A stretch of DNA of 44,979 bases from contig NZ_JADCDA010000025.1 in NCBI RefSeq assembly GCF_020252405.1, positions 1 through 44,979 on the forward strand, read 5' to 3'. Under the pieces are notes generated by a model that was not told the DNA's origin, did no database searches, and was given only the letters and a program-made list of their open reading frames with translations. The position numbers and the translations under genes are program-made. Numbering within the stretch: position 1 is the first letter of the stretch; the number at the start of each line of letters is the position of its first letter. The stretch comes from Aestuariivirga sp. (GTDB lineage: Bacteria > Pseudomonadota > Alphaproteobacteria > Rhizobiales > Aestuariivirgaceae). Shown piece by piece: positions 16,823-24,786 of this stretch.

Positions 16823-18493
16823 TCAGTTCGCGATGTGCGGCTCGTGCAGGGTGCGCGACAGCAGGATCACGGGAAGCAGGCCCACGGCGACAATGGTGAG
16901 TGCGGGAAGCGCGCTTTCCTCCAGCTGGTCGAGCGAGGCCAGCATGAAGACCGAGGTGGCCAGCGTCTCGAAATCGAAGGGGCGCAGGATCAGCGTGGCC
17001 GGCAGTTCCTTCATGCAGTCGACGAAGACGAGGAGGGCCGCGGAGGCGAGGGCGGGCTTGAGCAGCGGCAGGTGCACCTCGAGGAAGGCGGCGACGGGGC
17101 CGCGGCCCAGCGTGCGCGCCGCGGCGGCGACGCTGGGCGTCACCTTCTGCAACCCCGTCTCGATCGCCCCGAAGGACACGGCGAGGAAGCGCACCACATA
17201 GGCGAAGACCAGCGCCGTGACGGTGCCCGACAGCAGGAGACCCGAGGACACGCCCACATGCGCGCGCAGGAAACTGTCCAGCGCATTGTCGAAGGCGGCG
17301 AGCGGGATGAGGACGCCGATGCCCAGCACCGTGCCGGGAATGGCATAGCCCGTGGCGGCAAGGCGGATCACCCGCCTGGTGACCCCCGACTGCATGGCGC
17401 GGTTCGCATAGCCCAGAACGAGGCCGAGGATGACGGCGCTGATGGCGGCCAGCACGGCGAGCAGAAGCGAATGATAAACGGCGCTGAGATAGGCGGATGA
17501 CAGCGCATCGGAAAGCCGCGAGGCGGCGAAGTTCATCAGGATCAGCGCGGGCGCCACGAAGCCTATGAGGATGGGAAGCCCGCAGGCGATGACCGCCAGC
17601 GCGCGCTGCCAGCCGTTGAGCCGGATGCGGTCCGGCTGGCGCGGGCGCTGGGCGGGCAGCACGAAGGACTGCCGCCGCCGCGCCTGCCGCTCGATCCACA
17701 GCAGCACGAAGATGAAGAGCAGCATGACGGCGGAGATCTGAGCGGCCCCGCCGAGGTTCCCCTGGCTGAGCCATGTCGTGTAGACGCCGAGGGTCAGGGT
17801 GCGCACGCCGAAAAAGCCGGCGGCGCCGATGTCGTTGAGGCATTCCATCAGCGCCAGCGACACGCCCACCGCGATGCCGGGCCTGGCCAGCGGCAGCGCC
17901 ACGGCGCGGAAGGCGCCCCACGGCGTGCGGCCCAGCGCGCGCGCCACTTCCAGCTGGGTCGCCGGCTGGCGGATGAAGCTCGCCCGCGCGGTGAGGAAGA
18001 CATAGGGATAAAGCACCATGGAAAGCACGAAGATGGCGCCGCCGAGCGAGCGGATTTCCGGAAACCAGTAATCGCCCTTTGTCTTCCAGCCCATGAGGGT
18101 GCGAAGCGAGGTCTGCAGCGGGCCCGCATAGCTCAGGAAATCGACATAGGCATAAGCGACGATGTAGCCGGGCATCGCCATGGGCAGCAGCGAGGCCCAG
18201 ACGAAGAGCGGCCGCAGCGGGAAGCGGCACATGGTGACGAGCCAAGCCGTGCCGGTGCCGACGACGAAGGTGATGAGACCCACCCCCGCCATCAGCGCGA
18301 TGGTGCGCGTGACATAGCCCGGCAGCACGGTGGCGAGGAGATGCGGCCAGACATTCTCGGTGGGGCTCAGCGCCAGCACGATGATGGTGGCCACCGGCAG
18401 CACAAGGCCAAGCCCGATGATCAGCGCCGCCGCGGCGAACAGCCTTTCGCTCGCCGGGCGGGGCGGACCCTTTGCGGCAGCGGCGTCAGCCAT
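16823..18493 (-). CDS. FbpB-type Fe3+ ABC transporter permease (two fused modules)
   Basis: A 556-residue inner-membrane protein with about 12 hydrophobic segments. Two binding-protein-dependent permease modules are fused in tandem, the layout of FbpB/SfuB ferric iron importers (about 500-560 residues). Each half has an EAA loop that docks on the ATPase: ALGRTPWGAFRAVALPLARP in the first and TLGRGPVAAFLEVHLPLLKP in the second. It starts at ATG 18493, seven bases after the kinase stop codon. The periplasmic binding protein and ATPase are not in the window. Iron is the likely substrate by family; thiamine or another ligand is possible because ThiP has a related layout. Confidence 0.88.
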   Translation of the reverse strand: MADAAAAKGPPRPASERLFAAAALIIGLGLVLPVATIIVLALSPTENVWPHLLATVLPGYVTRTIALMAGVGLITFVVGTGTAWLVTMCRFPLRPLFVWASLLPMAMPGYIVAYAYVDFLSYAGPLQTSLRTLMGWKTKGDYWFPEIRSLGGAIFVLSMVLYPYVFLTARASFIRQPATQLEVARALGRTPWGAFRAVALPLARPGIAVGVSLALMECLNDIGAAGFFGVRTLTLGVYTTWLSQGNLGGAAQISAVMLLFIFVLLWIERQARRRQSFVLPAQRPRQPDRIRLNGWQRALAVIACGLPILIGFVAPALILMNFAASRLSDALSSAYLSAVYHSLLLAVLAAISAVILGLVLGYANRAMQSGVTRRVIRLAATGYAIPGTVLGIGVLIPLAAFDNALDSFLRAHVGVSSGLLLSGTVTALVFAYVVRFLAVSFGAIETGLQKVTPSVAAAARTLGRGPVAAFLEVHLPLLKPALASAALLVFVDCMKELPATLILRPFDFETLATSVFMLASLDQLEESALPALTIVAVGLLPVILLSRTLHEPHIAN

Positions 18494-18500
18494 CGAAATG

Positions 18501-20957
18501 CTATTCCGCCAGGACGCGGGCAGCGGGAAAGGTGATCTCGGCCAGCGTGCCCTTGCGCGGCTCGCTGGTGAGCGCGAGACAGGCGCGGTTGGCCTCGACC
18601 AGCGCTTTGGTGAGCGGCAGGCCGAGGCCCGTGCCCTGCACCTCGCGGCCCTCGGTGAGAACGCGGCCGAAGGGTTCGAGCGCGCCACGGAGCTGGTCCT
18701 CGTCCATGCCGATGCCGGTGTCCTTGACGCGCAGCTTCAGCTCGCCACTGCCCAGGAGCTGGGCGGAGACCACCACCTGCCCCCCGGCGTCGGTGAACTT
18801 GATGGCGTTGGACACGAGGTTCAGCAGCGCCTGCCGCATGGAGCGGAGGTCGGCCACCACATTGGGAAGGTCCGCCGGCATCGACTTCCGGAGCACCACG
18901 CGCGCGGCGGTGGCCTGCTCCTGCGTGAGCCTCAGCACATAGTCGGCGACGTCGCCGGGCGAGACCGCGGCGAAATTGAGCTCAAGTTTGCCGGCCTCGA
19001 CCTTGGAGAGATCGAGGAGATCGTTGATGAGCGAGAGGAGATGAGCTCCGCTGGCGTGGATGTCCTGCACGTAGCCGCGGTATTTCTCGTTGTCGATCGC
19101 GCCGAAGCGGCCGAGCCGCATCACTTCCGAGAAGCCCATGATGGCGTTGAGCGGCGTTCTCAGCTCGTGGCTGACGCTGGCGAGGAATTCGGATTTCTGG
19201 CGGCTCGTCGCCTCCGCCCTGTCCTTGGCTTCGCGCAGTTCGGCTTCGGTCTTCTTCCACTGCGTGATGTCGCGCACCACGGCGCAGAAGGCGGCCTGCG
19301 AGCGCGTGGCCTGCAGCTTGCCGATGGTGATGAACAGCGGCACGGTGCCGCCCTGGTTCACCAGCGCGGTGACTTCACGCCCGTCATTGAAGACCGAGGC
19401 GAGGCCGGGGCCCTGCAGCGCCGCCAGATAGTCGCGCACCAGCCTGCGGCTTTCGGGCGCCAGAAGATCGAGCAGCGGCTTTCCGGCCACTTCGGCGATG
19501 CGATAGCCGAAGATCGCCTCCGCGCCGGCGCTGAAGGTGTGGATGCGCGCGTCCTGATCGAGCGTGATGATGCCGTCCGCCGCGGTGTCGAGAATGGCGC
19601 GCAGCTCCTGGTCGGCCTCCGCGGCCGGCGCGCGCAGGGGAAGCTGGATCACCTCGGCGCTGGCCCGCGGCGGCTCGGGCGCCGGCTCCGCGGCGGTCAT
19701 GGCGGCCGCAGCCACGGGGGCCGCCGCAAGGCAGAATTCGGGCCGCTCCCCTTTCGGTTTTTCGGAGGACACGAGCACGAACTGCCGGGCGGGGCCGCCA
19801 AGCCAGGGAATCACCACCATTTGCACCTGGGCCTCGATGGCGCGCCCGGCGCCGGTGACGATCTCGGTGCGGGGCAGCGCCTGGCCCAGCTGGCCAAAGC
19901 GGTTCGAGAGAGCCTGGTCATTGATCACGTCTTCGCCCGTTTCATACCCGAACAGGCGCGCGGCGGCGGGGTTGGCGAAGAGCAGCTGCCCGTCCTTGGC
20001 CACCAGAACGGCTTCGGGCCGGTTTTCCAGCGGCAGGCGCACCTGGTCCGGAATGCGCTGCAGCTTGCGGCGCGGCGGGGCAGGGGGCGGCGCTGCCTCC
20101 GCTGCCGGGGGCGGCGCTGCACGCGCGGCGCGGGGCTTCGTCTCGCGGATGTCCGCCTCCGGCGGCTTGCCGGGCTTTTCCACGGCGGCGGGCGCGGGCT
20201 GGGAGGCCGCCGCTGCCGGGGACGGAGGCCCCGGTTCGGTGCCGGAAAGTTTGAGTTCCAGGGCGCGGCGCTCCGTCACGTCGTCAAGCAGCAGCATGGC
20301 GAAGGCAGCACCCTCCTCCTCGCGGTTCAGCCGGCGGGCGGTGAGCCGGATATCGCGCACGCCAATGCGCACGGCGAGCGCGCGGTGCTGCACCACCGTG
20401 CCGGCAGCACCGATGCGGGTGAGCAGTGCATCGGCCTGGGCCTGCTCGCCCAGCAGCTCCGCCAGGTTGCCGCGCTGGTTGACGTCCAGCAGCAGCTGGG
20501 CTGCCGCATTGAGGTGGCGGAAGCCGCCGTCGCGCCCCACCAGCATCGCGGCAGAGGGAAGAAGATCGAAAGCGGCGGCCATGTCGGCATCGGCCCGGGG
20601 GCCCTCTTCCACGGCGGAGGCGCGGGCCACCGCCAGCACGCCGGGGCGCCCGTCCGCCAGCGCGTGAATCATGCAGCGGCAGGCGATGGGGCCTTCGGCG
20701 GCGGCGGAGGGGAAATTCAGCACCACCGTTTCCACCTGGCCGCGGTGCAGGCTGCGGGCCACGTTCATCAACGCCTCCACGCCCGGCTCCTGCACGTCGA
20801 AAGGGCGGTCGATCAGGTCGAACAGCGAGGCGCCACCGAAAAAGCCAATGCCCGCGGGGTTGGCCCACACGATGCGCGCGCGGCTCGCGTCCCACAGCCA
20901 GGCGGCTTCCGGCACGTTCCTCAGGTCGTCCAGCGTCGGTGTCGCGGCGTCGGCCAA
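18501..20957 (-). CDS. Multi-PAS sensor histidine kinase, PdhS/DivJ-like core
   Basis: An 818-residue kinase without membrane segments, with a TTG start at 20957 after a GGGGTGAG stretch. PAS-like folds lie near residues 8-110, 126-230, 310-400 and 446-565, with a Pro/Ala-rich linker at 240-300. HisKA has phospho-acceptor His597 (SVSHELRTPLNAIMGF). HATPase has Asn717 (NLVSNAIKF), DTGIG at 746-750 and GTGLGL at 775-780. The stretch YVQDIHASGAHLLSLINDLL resembles the alphaproteobacterial PdhS/DivJ/PleC cell-cycle kinases that act on DivK-like regulators. That link is inferred; the N-terminus is different and no response regulator is adjacent. The downstream gene is the FbpB-type permease. Confidence 0.85.
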   Translation of the reverse strand: MADAATPTLDDLRNVPEAAWLWDASRARIVWANPAGIGFFGGASLFDLIDRPFDVQEPGVEALMNVARSLHRGQVETVVLNFPSAAAEGPIACRCMIHALADGRPGVLAVARASAVEEGPRADADMAAAFDLLPSAAMLVGRDGGFRHLNAAAQLLLDVNQRGNLAELLGEQAQADALLTRIGAAGTVVQHRALAVRIGVRDIRLTARRLNREEEGAAFAMLLLDDVTERRALELKLSGTEPGPPSPAAAASQPAPAAVEKPGKPPEADIRETKPRAARAAPPPAAEAAPPPAPPRRKLQRIPDQVRLPLENRPEAVLVAKDGQLLFANPAAARLFGYETGEDVINDQALSNRFGQLGQALPRTEIVTGAGRAIEAQVQMVVIPWLGGPARQFVLVSSEKPKGERPEFCLAAAPVAAAAMTAAEPAPEPPRASAEVIQLPLRAPAAEADQELRAILDTAADGIITLDQDARIHTFSAGAEAIFGYRIAEVAGKPLLDLLAPESRRLVRDYLAALQGPGLASVFNDGREVTALVNQGGTVPLFITIGKLQATRSQAAFCAVVRDITQWKKTEAELREAKDRAEATSRQKSEFLASVSHELRTPLNAIMGFSEVMRLGRFGAIDNEKYRGYVQDIHASGAHLLSLINDLLDLSKVEAGKLELNFAAVSPGDVADYVLRLTQEQATAARVVLRKSMPADLPNVVADLRSMRQALLNLVSNAIKFTDAGGQVVVSAQLLGSGELKLRVKDTGIGMDEDQLRGALEPFGRVLTEGREVQGTGLGLPLTKALVEANRACLALTSEPRKGTLAEITFPAARVLAE

Positions 20958-21073
20958 GACTCACCCCAATATGAGAGGCCTTCTGTTTACGATGGCTTAA
21001 CCAAAAAAATAAAGGAATTCCGCAACATCCCGTTAGTTTTCGCGCCTCTGAACCCGCCCGGCGCAGCTGCGGT

Positions 21074-21089
21074 GCAATATTTATATTGC
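21074..21089. promoter_or_regulatory. Palindrome over a candidate phasin promoter (possible PhaR operator)
   Basis: A perfect palindrome gcaatat-tt-atattgc, nested with gtgcaa (21072-21077) and ttgcac (21091-21096). It overlaps the -35 of a candidate sigma-70 promoter, TTGCGT (21086-21091), 17 bases, TATATC (21109-21114), about 50 bp before the phasin start codon. TGC-rich palindromes are typical sites for the PHB-responsive repressor PhaR, which commonly controls phasin genes. The assignment is inferred. Confidence 0.5.
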
Positions 21090-21165
21090 GTTGCACAAAA
21101 ACCTGCCCTATATCCTTTTCCATCAGGCAGGTTGCGCCAAAGCCTGCCCCACAGGAGAAACACCC

Positions 21166-21624
21166 ATGTCAACCAAGAAGGCCAAGCCCGAAATGACCAG
21201 TGAAACCGTGACCAAGGCCACCGAACAGGTTGCCGAGCATGTCGCTTCCTTCGCCCAGAAGACCCTTGACCAGGCGCAGGGCGCCTTCGAGAAGGTTTCC
21301 GAAGCGGCCCATGGCAATGTGCAGCTCTTCGACGCCGCCGCCAACGCCTACAAGAACCGCGTGACCGACATTCAGCTGAAGTCGATGGAGTTCGTGCAGC
21401 TGAACATCAATTCCGGCTTCGCCTTCGCGCGCAAGCTGTTCGCCGTGCGCGACCCGCAGGAAGCGGTGAACCTTCACCAGGACTACTTCAAGGAGCAGGC
21501 CGAGACTCTGCAGCGCCAGACCGCCGAGCTTTCCGAGCTGTCGGTTGCGCTCGCCAGGGAGTCGCTGAAGCCGGTGCAGGAGCAGGTGTCGAAGTCCTTC
21601 GCCAGCCTCTCCAAGGTTGCCTGA
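21166..21624 (+). CDS. Phasin (polyhydroxyalkanoate granule protein)
   Basis: A 152-residue protein. ATG 21166 follows AGGAGA with normal spacing. It is almost wholly helical, with the PF09361 pattern: FAQKTLDQAQGAFEKVSEAA, then QLKSMEFVQLNINSGFAFAR, and a late QLQRQTAEL-like heptad region (TLQRQTAELSEL). Phasins coat PHB granules, limit coalescence and influence granule number. The promoter has a TGC-containing palindrome, and a strong terminator follows at 21677, so the gene is transcribed singly. Confidence 0.93.
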   Translation: MSTKKAKPEMTSETVTKATEQVAEHVASFAQKTLDQAQGAFEKVSEAAHGNVQLFDAAANAYKNRVTDIQLKSMEFVQLNINSGFAFARKLFAVRDPQEAVNLHQDYFKEQAETLQRQTAELSELSVALARESLKPVQEQVSKSFASLSKVA

Positions 21625-21676
21625 TTACATCGCCGATGCCCGGCCGTCCTCCCCGGCCGGCGCGTCGAACTCCCGA

Positions 21677-21700
21677 GGCCCGCGCGACGCGGGCCTTTTT
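21677..21700 (+). terminator. Rho-independent terminator after the phasin gene
   Basis: Perfect stem ggcccgcg/cgcgggcc with loop cga, followed at once by five T. It begins 53 bp after the stop codon. Confidence 0.93.
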
Positions 21701-21776
21701 GCTCGCTTGAAATCCCGTGCGGCTGGGGCTAGGAGTGCCCTCATGCGCGGGGGCCACCGGCCCTTCAGCCCTGTGC

Positions 21777-21853
21777 GCCGCCTTAGCTCAGTTGGTTAGA
21801 GCACTAGATTGTGGATCTAGGGGTCCCCCGTTCGAACCGGGGAGGCGGTACCA
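21777..21853 (+). tRNA. tRNA-His (anticodon GTG), lacking G-1
   Basis: A 77-base cloverleaf with CCA encoded. The acceptor stem is gccgcct/aggcggt, the anticodon stem ctaga/tctag with loop ttgtgga (GTG), and the T arm ccccg-ttcgaac-cgggg. Position 1 is G facing T72, the discriminator is A (21850), and the base before position 1 is C. The usual extra G-1 paired with C73 is therefore absent. This is the known alphaproteobacterial variant read by a divergent HisRS. Confidence 0.95.
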
Positions 21854-21944
21854 CCCGACCGGTTTCTGCATGACCGGTTGAAGCAAGCAGGACAATTGCA
21901 GCGTTTCTTGCTAACTCGGAGTAAAGTTGCCGTGAGGTTTTGCA

Positions 21945-22349
21945 ATGATGCGCCTGATCGTTCTCATGATTGCCGTTTTCACCATGCTCCACGGGCGCGC
22001 CGCACAGGCTGAGGACTGCACTGGCGATGGAACGCAGCTCGATCTCAACCAATGCGCCGCTGATAACTTTGCCGCATCCGACGCTGAACTGAATGCCCTT
22101 TACAAGCAGGTCCGGCAGCGGCTTCGCCAGTCTCCGGACAGCGCCAGCCAACTGGTCGTGGCGCAGAAGGCCTGGATCGCTTTCCGTGATGCGGAATGCG
22201 ATTTCAATGGCATTAACTACGAGGGGGGCAGTATGCAGCCGATGATCATCTGGGATTGTCGTAACCGGCTCACCAGGTTGCGGGCCGATGACTTCAAGCG
22301 CTATCTCGCCTGCGGTGAAGATGACTGTCCGGTTCCGCCAGCGCCGTGA
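21945..22349 (+). CDS. LprI-like (lysozyme inhibitor LprI family) exported protein
   Basis: A 134-residue protein starting at ATG 21945 (a second ATG follows at 21948), after GAGG. Residues 1-22 form a signal peptide (MRLIVLMIAVFTML...AQA). The mature part has the PF07007 (LprI/DUF1311) pattern: LDLNQCAADNFAASDAELN, YKQVRQRL, VAQKAWIAFRDAEC and the late IIWDCRNRLTRLR. Several Cys probably form disulphides in the periplasm. Some members inhibit lysozyme; for this one the role is unproven. It lies 91 bp after tRNA-His and converges on glcF with a 2-bp gap. Confidence 0.85.
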   Translation: MMRLIVLMIAVFTMLHGRAAQAEDCTGDGTQLDLNQCAADNFAASDAELNALYKQVRQRLRQSPDSASQLVVAQKAWIAFRDAECDFNGINYEGGSMQPMIIWDCRNRLTRLRADDFKRYLACGEDDCPVPPAP

Positions 22350-22351
22350 TG

Positions 22352-23635
22352 TCAGCCCGGCAGGCGCTCCGGCTTCGGGCCGCCATAGGCCCAGTCGAGC
22401 AGCTCCACCGTGTGGAGGATGGGAATCTTCGTGCCCAGCCCGATCTGCGTGATGCAGCCGATGTTGCCGGTGGCGATGGCTTGCGGTGACAGCTGCTCGA
22501 TGTTCGCCACCTTGCGGTCGCGCAGCCTGGTGGCGATCTCCGGCTGCAGAATGTTGTAGGTGCCGGCAGAGCCGCAGCAGAGGTGGCCTTCCGGCACGTC
22601 CATCACGGTGAAGCCGGCGCGGCGCAGCAGCTTCTGCGGCTCCGTCCTGATCTTCTGGCCATGCTGCATGGAGCAGGCGGAGTGATAGGCAAGGCGCAAC
22701 CCGCCACGCGCTTCCGGCAGGTCCTGCATGATGAGAAATTCGGTCACGTCCTTCGCCTTGGCGCTGATCGCCTTGGCCTTCTCCGCATAGGCCGCGTCAT
22801 GGCGCAGCATGTGGCCATAATCCTTGATGGTGGTGCCGCAGCCCGAGGCGGTGACGATCACCGCATCGACGTCGGCCTTGGTCCACTGGTCGATCGAGCG
22901 CCGGGCGCGGGCCAGCGCATCCGCTTCCTTGCCCATGTGGTGGGTGAGCGAACCGCAGCAGGCCTCCTCGCCCGAAACGACGACCTCGAAGCCAAGCCGG
23001 TTCAGCAGCCGGATGGTGGCGGCGTTGATGCCGGGGTCGAGCACGCTCTGCACGCAGCCCATCAGCAGCGCCACGCGGCCTTTCTTCTGTCCCCGCGCGG
23101 GATAGATGCCGGGCCGGCCGATGGGCTCCGGCGCCGGCATGCGCTTCGGCGTCAGGCCCAGCAGGGCGGCGATGCGCGTGGCGCCGAAGGACTTCGCCAC
23201 GGGCGCCAGCGGCGATGCGAGCCTGGCGCCGATCAGCGACAGGCGGAACAGCCTGGGCCGCGGCATGGTGTAGGCCAGCACGTTGCGCAGCAGCCGCTCG
23301 AACGGCGGCCTTCTGTAAGTCTCCTCCACATGCGCCCGCGCCTCGTCCACGAGGTGCATGTAATTGACGCCCGAGGGGCAGGTGGTCATGCAGGAGAGAC
23401 ACGATAGGCAGCGGTCGAGGTGCTTCACCGTCTTCGCGTCGGCGGGCTCGCCCGACTCCAGCATGTTCTTGATGAGGTAGATGCGGCCGCGTGGGCTATC
23501 GAGTTCGTCGCCCAGCAGCACATAGGTGGGGCAGGTGGCGGTGCAGAAGCCGCAATGCACGCATTTGCGCAGGATCTGGTTGGCGGTGCCGATGCGCGGA
23601 GTGGCGAGCTGTTCGGCGGTGAAATTGGTCTGCAT
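22352..23635 (-). CDS. glcF: Glycolate oxidase iron-sulphur subunit
   Basis: A 427-residue protein. Two 4Fe-4S ferredoxin motifs are complete: Cys25, 28, 31, 35 (CVHCGFCTATCP) and Cys76, 79, 82, 86 (CLSCLSCMTTCP). Two CCG domains follow, with EACCGSLTHHMG and HLCCGSAGTYN. It passes electrons from the flavin subunits to the respiratory chain at the cytoplasmic face of the membrane. It is the last gene of glcDEF; its start overlaps the glcE stop by one base. Confidence 0.95.
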   Translation of the reverse strand: MQTNFTAEQLATPRIGTANQILRKCVHCGFCTATCPTYVLLGDELDSPRGRIYLIKNMLESGEPADAKTVKHLDRCLSCLSCMTTCPSGVNYMHLVDEARAHVEETYRRPPFERLLRNVLAYTMPRPRLFRLSLIGARLASPLAPVAKSFGATRIAALLGLTPKRMPAPEPIGRPGIYPARGQKKGRVALLMGCVQSVLDPGINAATIRLLNRLGFEVVVSGEEACCGSLTHHMGKEADALARARRSIDQWTKADVDAVIVTASGCGTTIKDYGHMLRHDAAYAEKAKAISAKAKDVTEFLIMQDLPEARGGLRLAYHSACSMQHGQKIRTEPQKLLRRAGFTVMDVPEGHLCCGSAGTYNILQPEIATRLRDRKVANIEQLSPQAIATGNIGCITQIGLGTKIPILHTVELLDWAYGGPKPERLPG

Positions 23636-24786
23636 CAGAGCCCCCGATACATGCGGCCGGGGTTGAGGATGCGGCGCGGGTCGAAGGCGTCCTTCACCCG
23701 GCCGGTCAGCGCCGCGAGGGCGGGCGCCTGCGGCTGAAACACGTCGATGGCGGCGCGGGTCGTTTCAGGCGCACGGATCAGCGTCGCGTGGCCCGCCGTG
23801 AAGGCGGAGCGCACCAGTGCCGCCGAGGCGTCATGCGAGGGCGGCACTTCCAGCCAGACGAGGCCTCCCGCCCAGTCGAGAAGATAGCGGATGTCGAGCT
23901 TGTCCTTCAGCATACGGATCATGCCCGGCGCATCGGAGGGCGCCACCGAGACGCGCCACAGCGGATGGCCCGGATTCTCCGCGAACATCGCGCCGTCGCG
24001 GATCGCCTGCCACTTGGCGGCGGAGCTCTTCGCCGCCATCACCTCGATCGGGCGCCGCAGCGCCTTGCCCAGCCGGTCACGCCGATAAGCGACGGAGGGC
24101 GCAATGCCCTCGAGGCGGAGATAGACCGCCTCGCCGGGAATGCAGGCGGCGGCGGAGACTTCGCAGGCCGACTGCATGGCAAGGCTCATCGCCTCGACCG
24201 CCTGCGCGTCATCGAGGCCGGAGAGCGCCACCGTCTCTTCCGTTTCCGGAGCGGGCAGCACCTTGAGGATCACCGAGGTCAGGGCCGCGAGCGTGCCCCA
24301 GGAACCCGTCAGCAGCTTCGGCATGTCATAGCCCGTCACGTTCTTCACCACGCGCGCCCCGGCCTTGAAAACATTGCCTGCGCCGGTCACGCCATGCACG
24401 CCGAGAATGTGGTCGCGCACCGCGCCGGCCTTGATGCGGCGGGGGCCGGAGAGGTTGGACGCCACGAGCCCGCCGATGCTGCCGCTCTGCGCCGCGCCGA
24501 GGAGCCTGGAGAAATCCGGCGGCTCGAAGGCCAGCTGCTGGCCGCGCCGGCCGAGCATGCTTTCGATCTCCGACAACCGCGTTCCGGCATGAACGTCGAG
24601 GATCAGCTCCTCCGGCTCATAGGCAATGACACCGGTGAAGCCAGACATGTCCAACACCGCCGCCGCCTGCACCGGATGGCCGATGTGGCGTCTGGCGCCG
24701 CTGCCGATGATCTCCAGCGGCGCTTGCGCGGCGGCGATCATCCCGCGGAGTTCGGCTTCGGTCGCAGGCTTCAGCACGGCGCTCAT
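23635..24786 (-). CDS. glcE: Glycolate oxidase FAD-binding subunit
   Basis: A 383-residue protein with an N-terminal FAD-binding type-4 domain. PLEIIGSGARRHIG, VHAGTRLSEIESML, GSIGGLVASNLSGPRR and VVKNVTGYDMPKLLTGSWG are typical of GlcE, which is shorter than its paralogue GlcD. With GlcD and GlcF it oxidises glycolate, and often D-lactate, to the 2-oxo acid. Both ends overlap neighbours by one base (TGATG), so translation of glcDEF is coupled. Confidence 0.94.
   Translation of the reverse strand: MSAVLKPATEAELRGMIAAAQAPLEIIGSGARRHIGHPVQAAAVLDMSGFTGVIAYEPEELILDVHAGTRLSEIESMLGRRGQQLAFEPPDFSRLLGAAQSGSIGGLVASNLSGPRRIKAGAVRDHILGVHGVTGAGNVFKAGARVVKNVTGYDMPKLLTGSWGTLAALTSVILKVLPAPETEETVALSGLDDAQAVEAMSLAMQSACEVSAAACIPGEAVYLRLEGIAPSVAYRRDRLGKALRRPIEVMAAKSSAAKWQAIRDGAMFAENPGHPLWRVSVAPSDAPGMIRMLKDKLDIRYLLDWAGGLVWLEVPPSHDASAALVRSAFTAGHATLIRAPETTRAAIDVFQPQAPALAALTGRVKDAFDPRRILNPGRMYRGL

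Noticed and set aside
18330-21203. 957-codon plus-strand frame opposite the histidine kinase
   Set aside because: The kinase has all its catalytic boxes. The antisense frame is Gly/Arg/His-rich and crosses the phasin promoter and start.
21804-22151. Minus-strand frame ending in PPPRFERGTP
   Set aside because: This is a well-known false protein produced by reading a tRNA gene (here tRNA-His) in antisense.
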